The notes below the pieces were generated by a model that was not told the DNA's origin, ran no database searches, and was given only the letters and a program-made list of their open reading frames with translations. The translations under genes and the position numbers were made by a program. From the NCBI RefSeq assembly GCF_002968635.1, contig NZ_PVBN01000003.1:1-64000 (forward strand): a DNA stretch of 64,000 nucleotides, in the 5' to 3' direction. Positions within the stretch are counted from its first letter, which is position 1. Each line of letters opens with the position of its first letter. Origin of the DNA: Neorhizobium alkalisoli. GTDB taxonomy: Bacteria > Pseudomonadota > Alphaproteobacteria > Rhizobiales > Rhizobiaceae. Below are positions 1 through 8,813 of this stretch, in pieces.

Positions 1-563
1 TCCAGGGCAGCATATATGATGCTTTCGCCGAGAAGCTTGCGGAGAAGGTTTCTTTGATGAAGGTCGGAGACGGCTTCGAGCCGGGGGTCGTTGCCGGGCC
101 GCTGATTACCGAAAAGGCCGTGCAGAAAGTTGAGGAGCATATTGCCGACGCCTTGGAAAAAGGCGGTATCGTCGCTGTGGGCGGCAAGAGGGACGAACGA
201 GGCGGTCTGTTTTTCCAGCCGACGATTTTGACGGGCGTGACCTCCGCGATGAAGGTTGCGCGCGAAGAAACGTTCGGACCGGTCGCGCCGCTGTTCCGGT
301 TCGAGACCGAGGACGACGTCGTCGAAATGGCCAACGACACCGAGTTCGGCTTGGCCTCCTATTTCTATGCCAAAGATCTCTCGCGCGTTTTCCGGGTGGC
401 CGAGGCACTGGAATACGGCATGGTCGGCATCAATACCGGCCTGATCTCGACAGAGGTGGCGCCCTTTGGGGGCATCAAGCAATCCGGACAGGGTCGCGAA
501 GGCTCAAAATACGGCATCGAGGATTACCTGGAGGTGAAGTATCTCTGCCTGCAGGTTGAATGA
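1..563 (+). CDS. gabD: Succinate-semialdehyde dehydrogenase-like aldehyde dehydrogenase, C-terminal part
   Basis: The gene enters from the left edge, so the NAD-binding domain and the catalytic cysteine are outside the window; reading is open from base 3. The visible 186 residues contain EETFGPVAPLF and the C-terminal block APFGGIKQSGQGREGSK, which in this family is typical of GabD enzymes that oxidise succinate semialdehyde to succinate at the end of GABA breakdown. It converges on the LysR gene. No transaminase is in view, so a related semialdehyde (for example glutarate semialdehyde) is possible. The family call is firm, the substrate is inferred. Confidence 0.85.
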   Translation, partial: QGSIYDAFAEKLAEKVSLMKVGDGFEPGVVAGPLITEKAVQKVEEHIADALEKGGIVAVGGKRDERGGLFFQPTILTGVTSAMKVAREETFGPVAPLFRFETEDDVVEMANDTEFGLASYFYAKDLSRVFRVAEALEYGMVGINTGLISTEVAPFGGIKQSGQGREGSKYGIEDYLEVKYLCLQVE

Positions 564-619
564 TAGCGCCGTACCGACCAAGCGAGGAGGGACGGCAAGG
601 TTCATGCGCTTCGCTCACC

Positions 620-1525
620 TCATCGTTCGACAAATGGTCCGCACAGTTCCTGCAATTCTTTAACGAATGACATGACAACGGGCCGAAGGACGCTGCGCCG
701 GCGGTAGGCAATGCCCATACTTCTGGTCCATGTACGCTGGTCCAACTTGAGGGCTACAAATTGAGGATTGCTTCCCTGTACGTATATGCTGGTGCGGGTC
801 AGATAGCTAAGCCAGTTAGAGCCGGCGATCATCGACATCTGAAATGTCGAGGAGGTCGTTTCGCAGATAGCGAGCGGTCGAGGTAGTTGGGCCGCGGCGA
901 AAAGACCCTCCAAAGCCAGTCGATCCGGCTCAGGCCGAGCCGGGATCACCCATCGGTATTCCACCAGATCGCTGAGGCTAACCTTCTGTGCCCGGGCAAG
1001 TTTATGGTCCCTGTCTGCGATGACATCGACTGGGATCTCCATCAGGTCGACAAAATCGATTTCCTCGGAAAGCTCCTTGGGGCGCGTCATAACCGCGATA
1101 TCGATCGCGCCATTTAAGAGGGCGACATAAAGCGTGGAGCTCAGCTCTTCATTGAGGGAGACGTCGACTTCCGGCTGTTCTGCGAGGAAGTGTTTCACTG
1201 CTGTAGGCACAAGCTCGCGCATCGCGGTTGTGATCGCGCCGATGCGCAGTCGACCCCGGCGGGCGCCCCGCATGGCGTCCAACTCATTGCGCGCCTCGTC
1301 CGTGAGAGACAGGACGAGTTCTCCATATTCGATCAGCCGCTGGCCATAGTCGGTCGGTCGCACGCCCCATGGGCCGCGGTCAAGCAGGCGCACACCCAGC
1401 GACTGCTCCAGCGCGCGGATGCTCTTGCTGAGCGCCGGCTGCGTCACATTCAGCCTTTCGGCCGCGACCCCGAAACTGGAATAGCGGGCCACAAGCACCA
1501 GGTTTCTCAACTGCCTCAGGTCCAC
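620..1525 (-). CDS. LysR-family transcriptional regulator
   Basis: The protein has 301 residues, the usual LysR length. Residues 3-60 form the winged helix-turn-helix (SFGVAAERLNVTQPALSKSI), followed by a substrate-binding domain of about residues 90-295. The start is GTG at 1525, chosen because GGAGAG lies about five bases upstream. It is divergent from the MmgE/PrpD gene and the first Dpp operon, so by the usual LysR rule it probably controls them in response to the imported compound. Alternating CGAAA/TTTCG half-sites lie just upstream of its start. The effector cannot be read from the sequence. Confidence 0.9.
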   Translation of the reverse strand: MDLRQLRNLVLVARYSSFGVAAERLNVTQPALSKSIRALEQSLGVRLLDRGPWGVRPTDYGQRLIEYGELVLSLTDEARNELDAMRGARRGRLRIGAITTAMRELVPTAVKHFLAEQPEVDVSLNEELSSTLYVALLNGAIDIAVMTRPKELSEEIDFVDLMEIPVDVIADRDHKLARAQKVSLSDLVEYRWVIPARPEPDRLALEGLFAAAQLPRPLAICETTSSTFQMSMIAGSNWLSYLTRTSIYVQGSNPQFVALKLDQRTWTRSMGIAYRRRSVLRPVVMSFVKELQELCGPFVER

Positions 1526-1560
1526 GGTCTCTCCAGTCCGGCGTACTGATCTTTGAGGTC

Positions 1561-1587
1561 ACGAAATGAATTTTCGTTATGGCGAAA
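1561..1587. promoter_or_regulatory. Overlapping inverted half-sites, candidate LysR operator
   Basis: ACGAAA (1561-1566) and TTTCGT (1572-1577) form a perfect inverted repeat with a 5-base spacer. TTTCG (1572-1576) pairs again with CGAAA (1583-1587) across 6 bases. This gives three alternating half-sites immediately upstream of the LysR start, the usual place for an autoregulatory LysR site. The pattern is seen; binding is inferred. Confidence 0.45.
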
Positions 1588-1635
1588 TGTCGGTCAATGC
1601 CAAGCAGCCCTTGCTTTCACTCGTTCGCGAGATTT

Positions 1636-1664
1636 TTGGCCGATGACCACTGAGCCATTATAAC
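1636..1664 (+). promoter_or_regulatory. Possible promoter of the MmgE/PrpD and Dpp operon
   Basis: TTGGCC (1636-1641) and TATAAC (1659-1664) are separated by 17 bases and lie about 90 bases before the MmgE/PrpD start. Each hexamer resembles the sigma-70 consensus moderately. Confidence 0.35.
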
Positions 1665-1753
1665 TATTATTCATCATAAAGGACCAGTTAGTTTCTTGCC
1701 CCTCCCAGCGCCTTTCACCATCATCCCACCCAACAACACGGCACAAATGCCGG

Positions 1754-3178
1754 ATGGGAACGATGATGACAGCCATTGCACAAAAAGCCCCTGACGCGGG
1801 CAATGAACCCATTCCGGCATTTCGCAGCTTGTGCGAATGGGCCGCAACGGCTTCCGAATTTGGCCCGCTCGCTCGCCGCCGCGCCGAAGATGCCTTTGTG
1901 GATATCCTCGCGACAATGATTGCCGGAATGAACGACGTTTCGACTGCCTCCGTCATCAAGTCATTGGCAGGATGCGGCGAAGGGTCGTCTTTTGCGTTCG
2001 GAGCATCACATGGATTTGCGGCTCCCTGGGCCGCGTTGATCAATGGTACCGCAGCCCATGCACTCGACTTCGACGACAATTTTGCGCCGGCTTTCACCCA
2101 TGCGACGGCGGTACTTGCCCCTGCGCTCCTGTCGCTGGTGAATGATCGGAAGGTGGACGGAGCCGCCCTCACCGGTGCATTCATTGTCGGACTGGAGTTG
2201 CAGGGCCGCATCGGCCGGCTCATGCAGCCTGCTCACTATCAGCGTGGCTGGCATTCCACCTCGACCATTGGTGCGATCGGAACGGCCGGTGCCTGCGCCC
2301 GATTGCTCGGTGGCTCTTCGGATCAGATACGGTCTGCGATGAGCGCGGCGACGAGCATGGCGGGTGGTTCGAAACTGCAGTTCGGATCGAAGATGAAGCC
2401 GATCCACGCCGGCCTTGCCGCCAAGAATGCCGTTCTGGCGGCGCGTTTCGCCATGGCCGGCATCGGCGCCAATGACGACCCTCTCGCCGGCGATTGGGGT
2501 TTCGCGGCATTGACCGGCGCCGGCGATGCCGATCCGGAAGTCATGATCGAGGGCTTGGGAGAGGCGCTGGAAATCGAGACGAGCGGCCTGCTTGCCAAGC
2601 GGTTTCCCTGCTGCGGCGCGGCGCATCGCAGTATCGATGCCCTGGAACTGCTGCTGCGGCGGGAGCCGGACCTGTCGCTTGATGCAATCGACAGGATCGA
2701 GACGTCATTGCCGGAGATGGCAAGGCGCAACCTGCGCTTCGACTGTCCCACCGACGAGATGGAAGCCCGGTTTAGCGGCACCTATTGCATGGCGCGGATG
2801 CTGGTCGACAGGGTTCTGGAACTCGCGCACTTCACGGAAGATAGCGTTGGCGACGAGCGGATTGCCGCGTGGCTACCTCGTATCCACCTGATTGCCTACA
2901 ATGACGCCTTGATGGTCGATGGCGCGAATTTCGAAGCGGTCACCAGAATTCATCTGAGAGACGGCCGGGTCATGGAGGCCTCGGTGCGACATCCGAAGGG
3001 ATCGCCGGAAAATCCGCTGAGCGATGACGACCTGTTCGCGAAATTCCGGACCTGCTGCGCCTGGAGCGGTCACGAGGTCGCCGCCGAACGCCTTTTCCAG
3101 CTTGCGAGGTCGCTTGGAGCAGCAGGCGACATCGGCGAGGCCATGGCGTCGGTCGAAAGGAACCTCAGCATTCATTAA
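1754..3178 (+). CDS. MmgE/PrpD family protein
   Basis: This 474-residue protein has the normal length of the MmgE/PrpD family, which includes 2-methylcitrate dehydratase, cis-aconitate decarboxylase and iminodisuccinate epimerase, all acting on small carboxylic acids. The motif GTAAHALDFDDNF near residue 95 is typical of the N-terminal helical domain, and FPCCGAAHRSIDALE is the usual block after the domain junction. There is no signal peptide, so it is cytoplasmic. It opens the likely operon with the Dpp transporter 80 bases downstream, so it probably processes something derived from the imported compound. The exact reaction is unknown. In-frame ATGs at 1763 and 1766 are alternative starts. 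Confidence 0.85.
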   Translation: MGTMMTAIAQKAPDAGNEPIPAFRSLCEWAATASEFGPLARRRAEDAFVDILATMIAGMNDVSTASVIKSLAGCGEGSSFAFGASHGFAAPWAALINGTAAHALDFDDNFAPAFTHATAVLAPALLSLVNDRKVDGAALTGAFIVGLELQGRIGRLMQPAHYQRGWHSTSTIGAIGTAGACARLLGGSSDQIRSAMSAATSMAGGSKLQFGSKMKPIHAGLAAKNAVLAARFAMAGIGANDDPLAGDWGFAALTGAGDADPEVMIEGLGEALEIETSGLLAKRFPCCGAAHRSIDALELLLRREPDLSLDAIDRIETSLPEMARRNLRFDCPTDEMEARFSGTYCMARMLVDRVLELAHFTEDSVGDERIAAWLPRIHLIAYNDALMVDGANFEAVTRIHLRDGRVMEASVRHPKGSPENPLSDDDLFAKFRTCCAWSGHEVAAERLFQLARSLGAAGDIGEAMASVERNLSIH

Positions 3179-3258
3179 CCGGTCCGTCCGGACCAATCGG
3201 TCAAAGGGAACGTCTTCGAAAAATCACATAAACGAAGACAAAAAAACGGAGTGAATAT

Positions 3259-4836
3259 ATGAATTTCGTCAAGACTCGGCTGGCGGCTTCGGCTGCCTTG
3301 ATCCTCCTCGGTGCGCTGCCGCTTTCGGCCGCGGATCTCAAGGTAGGCATCAAATCGGAACCGTCTTCGCTCGACCCGCAGTTTCACGTTCTCGTGCCGA
3401 ACATGCAGGTCACGTTCGCCATGTTCGATCCGCTCGTGATGATGGATTCGAAGCTGGTGCCGCAACCTGCCTTGGCGGAAAGCTGGAAGGCGACGAGCGA
3501 GACGATCTGGGAATTCGTGCTGCGCAAAGATGCAAAATTCTCGGATGGCTCGCCGCTAACGGCCGACGATGTGGTGTTCACCCTCAATCGGATCCCGAAG
3601 GTTCCGAACAGCCCGACGGCTTTCACGCTGTTTACCCGCCAGATCGCCACGGTCGAGGCTGTGGATGCACATACGGTGCGCATCACTACCAAGCAGCCCT
3701 ATCCGCTCCTCATCACCGACCTTGCCAACCTGCCGATCATGTCGAAGACTGCGGCTTCCGGTTCTGCACCTGAGGGCAAGACCACCGTCGAACTCAACCG
3801 CGGCGAGGGGCTTGTCGGCACCGGTCCGTTCAAATTCGTGTCCTGGCAGAAGGGCGCGGATCTCGTTTTGGAGCGTAACCCGAACTATTGGGGCAAGCCT
3901 GCCGAATGGGACAACGTGATCTATCGCCCGATGACCAATCCGGCCGCACGTGCCGCCGCCCTCCTGTCGGGTGATATCGACATGATGGAAGATCCGCCGA
4001 CTACCGACCTTGAGCAGTTCAAGACGAACGCCAAGCTCTCGGTGGCTGAAGCTCCGGGCACGCGTATCGTTTACATCGCGCTCGACCAAAAGGGCGAGCC
4101 GAGCCCCGGCATTCCCGGTCAGGGCAAGAATCCGCTGATGGACAAGCGAGTGCGTGAGGCGCTTTCGCTGGCGATCGATCGCAAGGCGATCGCCGAGCGC
4201 GTCATGGGCGGTGTCGCGGTTGCCGCCGGCGACCTGCTGCCGCAGTCGATGTTCGGTGCCGTCAAGGCGCGTCAGGCCGCACCAGCCTCCGACACGGCCA
4301 AGGCCAAGGCTCTGCTCGCCGAAGCCGGTTATCCCAACGGCTTCCAGATCACTCTCGGCACGCCGAATGGGCGTTACGTCAACGACGTGCGGGTGGCGCA
4401 GACGATCGCCGCCATGTGGACGCGCGCCGGGGTTAAGGCCGAGGTCGCGGCTGCCGCGCCGCCAGTCTTCTTCAAGAGCCGCGACAACTTCGAATATAGC
4501 GCCTACCTCGCTGCCTGGGGCAATTCCACCGGCGAAATGTCGACGACATTGCGGTCGCTGGTCGGCACCCGCGACCCGTCCAAGGGTTCCGGCACGTCGA
4601 ACGGCGGGCGTTATTCCAATCCGGAACTCGATGCTCTTCTCGAAAAGGCATCTGCGACGATGGACGACAAGGCGCGCGCTGAGCTGCTGCAGAAAGCCGA
4701 CGAGATGGTCCTTTCGGACTATGGCATCATTCCCGTGCATTTCGAAGTGCCGGTTTGGGCGCTGCGCAAGGGTCTGACTTACGCCGCCCGCGCCGATCAA
4801 TATACGTTGCCGCAGGACGTCACGTCCGCGAAATAA
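3259..4836 (+). CDS. Dpp/Opp-type ABC transporter substrate-binding protein (cluster 1)
   Basis: This is a family 5 extracellular solute-binding protein of 525 residues. It begins with a Sec signal peptide (basic start, hydrophobic LILLGALPL, cleavage near SAA), followed by KSEPSSLDPQ and WEFVLRKDAKFSDGSPLTADDV, the hallmark of DppA/OppA proteins. It should bind a peptide, opine or similar ligand in the periplasm and pass it to the permeases just downstream. GGAG seven bases before ATG supports the start. A 10-bp hairpin separates it from the first permease gene, which fits high expression of the binding protein. The ligand is unknown; the two M20 hydrolases at the end of the operon suggest an amide-linked compound. 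Confidence 0.92.
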   Translation: MNFVKTRLAASAALILLGALPLSAADLKVGIKSEPSSLDPQFHVLVPNMQVTFAMFDPLVMMDSKLVPQPALAESWKATSETIWEFVLRKDAKFSDGSPLTADDVVFTLNRIPKVPNSPTAFTLFTRQIATVEAVDAHTVRITTKQPYPLLITDLANLPIMSKTAASGSAPEGKTTVELNRGEGLVGTGPFKFVSWQKGADLVLERNPNYWGKPAEWDNVIYRPMTNPAARAAALLSGDIDMMEDPPTTDLEQFKTNAKLSVAEAPGTRIVYIALDQKGEPSPGIPGQGKNPLMDKRVREALSLAIDRKAIAERVMGGVAVAAGDLLPQSMFGAVKARQAAPASDTAKAKALLAEAGYPNGFQITLGTPNGRYVNDVRVAQTIAAMWTRAGVKAEVAAAAPPVFFKSRDNFEYSAYLAAWGNSTGEMSTTLRSLVGTRDPSKGSGTSNGGRYSNPELDALLEKASATMDDKARAELLQKADEMVLSDYGIIPVHFEVPVWALRKGLTYAARADQYTLPQDVTSAK

Positions 4837-4843
4837 CACGATT

Positions 4844-4876
4844 TCCGGCCCGTTCGCTTAAGTCTGACGGGCCGGA
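4844..4876 (+). other. Intergenic hairpin between binding-protein and permease genes
   Basis: TCCGGCCCGT (4844-4853) and ACGGGCCGGA (4867-4876) form a perfect 10-bp stem with a 13-base loop, starting eight bases after the stop codon of the binding-protein gene. No U-run follows, so it is more likely an RNA stabiliser or partial terminator than a full stop. Confidence 0.6.
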
Positions 4877-4899
4877 CACCACGAAAGAAGGACAGGCAG

Positions 4900-5874
4900 G
4901 TGCCCGTTTTCATCATCAACCGGCTGCTTCAGGCCATTGGCGTGATCCTTGTCATGTCGGTGCTCGTTTTCGTCGGGCTTTATCTGATCGGCGACCCCAC
5001 CTCGATGCTCGTCAGCCCCGAAGCGACCGAGATCGAACGGCAGGCATTGCGCAAGGCGCTGGGGCTCGATCAATCCATCTGGATCCAGTACCTGACATTT
5101 CTCGGCAATGCTGCGCACGGAGATTTCGGTCGCAGCTTCCTGACAGGGCAGCCAGCGCTGCAACTGATCGTCGAACGCATGCCTGCAACCGTCGAACTCG
5201 TGGTTGTTGCCATGACCTTTGCCCTGGTCGTCGGCGTGCCATTGGGAATCCTGGCCGGACTTCGCCCCAAGGCGCCGTCCAGCAAGGCGATCATGACGGG
5301 CTCGATCCTTGGTTTCAGCCTGCCGAACTTCTGGATCGGCCTGATGCTCATCATGCTGTTCGCCGTCTATCTCGGTGTCCTGCCGGCATCGGCGCGTGGC
5401 GAGACCGTCAACATCGGCGGCGTGGCGCTCAGCATCTTCACGCTCGATGGATGGCAGCATCTCGCCCTGCCGGCGTTGACGCTCGGCATGGCCAAGGCCG
5501 CACTCATCATCCGCGTTACCCGGGCCGCCACCCGTGAGGTACTGCCCATGGACTACATCAAGTTCGCCCGCGCCAAGGGATTGCGCCCTTCGCGAATCTT
5601 GAAGGTCCATCTTCTGAAGAACATTCTGATACCGATTGTCACCGTCGCGGGCCTGGAATTCGGCCAGGCGATCGCCTTTGCCGTGGTGACGGAAAGCGTC
5701 TTCTCCTGGCCGGGCATGGGAAAGCTCCTGATCGACTCCATCATCACCCTCGATCGGCCGGTCGTTGTCGCCTACCTCATCATGATGGTCTTCTTTCTCG
5801 TAATCCTGAACCTCGTCATCGACATCCTCTACATAGCCATCGATCCGAGCGCCGGGGAAAAGGTGCGCGACTGA
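4900..5874 (+). CDS. DppB-type ABC transporter permease (cluster 1)
   Basis: The 324-residue inner-membrane permease starts with an N-terminal helix in the DppB style (FIINRLLQAIGVILVMSVLV) and has about six membrane segments. The cytoplasmic EAA loop, DYIKFARAKGLRPSRILKVH, contacts the ATPases. The start is GTG at 4900 with a purine-rich ribosome site before it. Its stop overlaps the start of the next permease (TGATG), which implies translational coupling. It is clearly paralogous to the permease at 32061. Confidence 0.92.
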   Translation: MPVFIINRLLQAIGVILVMSVLVFVGLYLIGDPTSMLVSPEATEIERQALRKALGLDQSIWIQYLTFLGNAAHGDFGRSFLTGQPALQLIVERMPATVELVVVAMTFALVVGVPLGILAGLRPKAPSSKAIMTGSILGFSLPNFWIGLMLIMLFAVYLGVLPASARGETVNIGGVALSIFTLDGWQHLALPALTLGMAKAALIIRVTRAATREVLPMDYIKFARAKGLRPSRILKVHLLKNILIPIVTVAGLEFGQAIAFAVVTESVFSWPGMGKLLIDSIITLDRPVVVAYLIMMVFFLVILNLVIDILYIAIDPSAGEKVRD

Positions 5875-6788
5875 TGAGTACGCCAATGACAGTTTCATCG
5901 ACGGCTCCCGCAGAAGAGTCTCCGTTTCGCCGTCTCCTGATGCAGTTCGCCGAAAATCGGCTCGCACTCGTTGGCCTTGCGCTTCTGCTGCTCCTCGCCG
6001 TTCCGGCGATACTGGCGCCGTGGATCGCACCGCAGAACCCCTATGACATTGGCTCGCTCGACATCCTGGACTCCCAGATGCCGCCCGGCAGTATGGGGGA
6101 AATGACCGGCATCACCTATTGGCTCGGCACCGACAGCCAGGCCCGCGATGTCCTGTCCGCGGTGCTCTTCGGCATGCGGACGAGCCTGCTCGTGGCTTTC
6201 GTGTCCGTCTCCGCCTCTCTGCTGATAGGCGCAACTGTCGGTCTCTGCGCCGCCTATTTTGGTGGCTGGCTCGACGCGCTTTTGATGCGTATCGTCGATA
6301 TCCAGCTTTCGTTTCCAGCTATCCTCGTGGCGCTCATTATGCTTTCCATCCTTGGTCAGGGACTGGACAAGGTGATCATCGCGCTGATCGTCGTCCAATG
6401 GGCATACTTTGCGCGGACCGCGAGAGGCACGGCGCTCGTCGAGCGCAATCGCGAATACATTCTGGCGGCCCGCTGTCTTTCGCTTGGCTGGCGGCGCATC
6501 ATCTTCCGCCATCTCCTGCCGAACTGTCTGCCGCCGCTGATCGTCATCGCGACCATCGATCTCGCCCATGCGATCGCGCTGGAAGCAACACTTTCCTTCC
6601 TCGGGGTAGGGGTTCCTGTCACGCAGCCGTCGCTCGGCATGCTGATCGCCAACGGCTTCGAGTTCATGCTGTCGGGGCACTACTGGATTTCGGTCTTCCC
6701 GGGCGTCGCGCTGGCGCTCGCCATCATAGGCATCAACCTCGTCGGCGATCATCTTCGCGACGTTCTGAACCCGAGGAACGCCCAGTGA
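5874..6788 (+). CDS. DppC-type ABC transporter permease (cluster 1)
   Basis: The 304-residue second permease of the Dpp pair carries the characteristic long N-terminal periplasmic stretch (LAPWIAPQNPYDIGSLDILD and WLGTDSQARDVLSAVL) and an EAA loop (YILAARCLSLGWRRIIFRH) followed by LLPNCLPPLIV. It should form a heterodimer with the upstream DppB-like protein. It overlaps the upstream gene by one base and the downstream ATPase start by one base, so the block is tightly coupled. It resembles the protein encoded at 33032. Confidence 0.92.
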   Translation: MSTPMTVSSTAPAEESPFRRLLMQFAENRLALVGLALLLLLAVPAILAPWIAPQNPYDIGSLDILDSQMPPGSMGEMTGITYWLGTDSQARDVLSAVLFGMRTSLLVAFVSVSASLLIGATVGLCAAYFGGWLDALLMRIVDIQLSFPAILVALIMLSILGQGLDKVIIALIVVQWAYFARTARGTALVERNREYILAARCLSLGWRRIIFRHLLPNCLPPLIVIATIDLAHAIALEATLSFLGVGVPVTQPSLGMLIANGFEFMLSGHYWISVFPGVALALAIIGINLVGDHLRDVLNPRNAQ

Positions 6789-7786
6789 TGGATGTCACCA
6801 CCATGAAAGCAATGACTGCGGCGGAATGCCAACCTCTGCTGTCGATCAAGGGCCTGAAGACGCATTTCGAGACGCGCGCCGGCATCATAAAAGCGGTTGA
6901 TGGCGTCGATATCGAACTTGGCCGCGGCGAAATTCTCGGGTTGGTCGGTGAATCCGGCTCTGGAAAATCGATCACCGGCTTTTCGATCCTTGGCCTGATC
7001 GATCCGCCCGGCCGCATCGCGGACGGCAGCATCACCTATGACGGCCGCGATCTCGTCTCTATGGACGAGGAGGATCGCCGCCAGCTGCGCGGTAATGACA
7101 TTGCGATGATCTTCCAGGATCCTTCGATGACGCTCAATCCGGTGCTGCGCATCGATACGCAGATGATCGAAACCGTCCAGGCGCATGCGAATGTGAGTAC
7201 CGCCGAGGCCCGGCAGCGGGCGAGGGATGCGCTGGTGCAGGTTGGCATTCCCTCTCCGGACGAACGCCTGAAAACCTATCCCTATGAGCTTTCAGGCGGC
7301 ATGCGCCAGCGTATCGCCATCGCGATTGCTCTCATCAACAGCCCCAAGCTCATCATCGCGGACGAGCCGACGACTGCGCTCGATGTCTCGATCCAGGGGC
7401 AGATCATCCACGAGGTCAAGAAACTGTGCCGCAAGACCGGTACGGCGCTCATCTGGATCACTCACGACCTTGCCGTAGTTGCCGGCCTCGCCGACCGGAT
7501 TGCGGTCATGTATGCCGGCCGCATCGTCGAGACGGGCAAGACCGCGGATCTCATCGAAAGACCGCTGCACCCATACACCAAGGGGCTGATTGACTCCGTC
7601 CCGTCGCATTCCACGCGCGGCCGCAGGCTGCATCAGATCAAGGGAATGACACCCTCGCTCCTCAACCTTCCGCAAGGCTGCGCATTCCGCGAACGATGCG
7701 AGAAGGTGACGCAGGAATGTCTGGTCGCTCCCGAACCGACGCTTCTGGCCGGAAGGTTGGTGCGTTGCTGGAATCCAGCCCTATGA
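6788..7786 (+). CDS. DppD-type ABC transporter ATP-binding protein (cluster 1)
   Basis: This ATPase of 332 residues has Walker A GESGSGKS, signature LSGGMRQRI, Walker [13 protein letters not shown] and switch-loop WITHDL. The C-terminal oligopeptide-transporter extension contains spaced cysteines ([15 protein letters not shown]), as is usual in DppD/OppD. The frame is open far upstream inside the permease gene, but ATG at 6788 overlaps the permease stop (TGATG) and gives a normal length, so I chose it. It powers import together with the next ATPase. Confidence 0.92.
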   Translation: MDVTTMKAMTAAECQPLLSIKGLKTHFETRAGIIKAVDGVDIELGRGEILGLVGESGSGKSITGFSILGLIDPPGRIADGSITYDGRDLVSMDEEDRRQLRGNDIAMIFQDPSMTLNPVLRIDTQMIETVQAHANVSTAEARQRARDALVQVGIPSPDERLKTYPYELSGGMRQRIAIAIALINSPKLIIADEPTTALDVSIQGQIIHEVKKLCRKTGTALIWITHDLAVVAGLADRIAVMYAGRIVETGKTADLIERPLHPYTKGLIDSVPSHSTRGRRLHQIKGMTPSLLNLPQGCAFRERCEKVTQECLVAPEPTLLAGRLVRCWNPAL

Positions 7787-8811
7787 GACAGGACATGATC
7801 ACAGACACAAACGTGCAGGGGCCGATGCTGGAGCTGCGCTCACTCGCCAAAACCTTCACCAAGCCGGTTGGTGTAGCCGGTCATATTGCCAATCTCTTCG
7901 GCGCCAAGGTCCGGAAGATCGAGGTCCGTGCGGTCGCGGGCATCGACCTGGCGGTTGGCAAGGGCGAGGTAGTGGGTATCGTCGGCGAATCCGGCTGCGG
8001 CAAGTCCACCGTCGCGCGGATGATCGCCGGCATCAGCGGGATCACTGCGGGCAGCATCAGCTACAGAGGCGTTCCGACCTCGACCATGACGGCGGAACAG
8101 CGGCGGGATTTCTCGCTCAGCGTCCAGATGATCTTCCAGGATCCGTTTGCCTCGCTCAACCCGCGCATGCGGGTAATCGATATCATCGGCGAAGCGCCGG
8201 TCGCCCATGGGCTGATCAGCAAGGCCGAGCAGCGTGCCTATGTCATCGATCTCATGGAAAAGGTCGGGCTCTCGGGAGCCTATGTCAACCGTTACCCGCA
8301 CCAGTTCTCCGGCGGCCAGCGCCAGCGCATCGGCATCGCGCGTGCTCTTGCGGTCAAGCCGTCGCTGATTATCTGCGACGAAGCGGTAGCTGCGCTCGAC
8401 GTGTCAATCCAGGCGCAGGTGCTGAACCTGTTCATGGACCTGCGCGACGACCTGGACCTCACCTACCTGTTCATTTCGCACAATCTCGGTGTCGTCGAGC
8501 ATATCTCGGACCGGGTGGTGATCATGTATCTCGGCCGTGTGGTGGAGATCGCGCCGACCGTGGAGCTGTTTTCCAGCCCGAACCATCCCTACACGCGCCT
8601 GCTTCTCGAGCAGTTGCCGGTGCTCGAGGCCGGCGAGCGTGACTACAAGCCGATACAGGGCGAACTTCCATCGCCGCTCGATCCACCGTCCGGTTGCCCC
8701 TTCCACCCGCGCTGCCCAAGCGCCATGGATCGCTGCAAGCGTGATGTTCCTGAACTGAAAGCCATCGGCGCCGGTCGTCTTTCGGCCTGTCATCTCAACG
8801 AAGCTGCCTGA
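7783..8811 (+). CDS. DppF-type ABC transporter ATP-binding protein (cluster 1)
   Basis: The second ATPase (342 residues) has Walker A GESGCGKST, signature FSGGQRQRI, Walker B LIICDEAVAALD, FISHNLGVVEH, and the C-terminal CPFHPRCPSAMDRC segment typical of DppF/OppF. ATG at 7783 overlaps the previous stop as ATGA; an upstream in-frame ATG would overlap the other ATPase by 90 bases and is less likely. The glutamate-alanine pair after the Walker B aspartate replaces the more common EP or ES, but the paralogue at 34905 has DESVAALD, so this is a mild variation. It completes the transporter. Confidence 0.92.
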   Translation: MRQDMITDTNVQGPMLELRSLAKTFTKPVGVAGHIANLFGAKVRKIEVRAVAGIDLAVGKGEVVGIVGESGCGKSTVARMIAGISGITAGSISYRGVPTSTMTAEQRRDFSLSVQMIFQDPFASLNPRMRVIDIIGEAPVAHGLISKAEQRAYVIDLMEKVGLSGAYVNRYPHQFSGGQRQRIGIARALAVKPSLIICDEAVAALDVSIQAQVLNLFMDLRDDLDLTYLFISHNLGVVEHISDRVVIMYLGRVVEIAPTVELFSSPNHPYTRLLLEQLPVLEAGERDYKPIQGELPSPLDPPSGCPFHPRCPSAMDRCKRDVPELKAIGAGRLSACHLNEAA

Positions 8812-8813
8812 TT

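Noticed and set aside
3556..4839. A 427-codon minus-strand open frame
   Set aside because: It mirrors the cluster 1 binding-protein gene and has no recognisable domain.
4844..4876. Rho-independent terminator
   Set aside because: The 10-bp stem is perfect but no U-run follows, and the downstream permease belongs to the same operon, so I list it as a hairpin only.
6119..6787. A longer N-terminus for the cluster 1 ATPase
   Set aside because: The extension overlaps the permease gene completely and has no ATPase sequence; ATG 6788 with TGATG overlap fits the family length.
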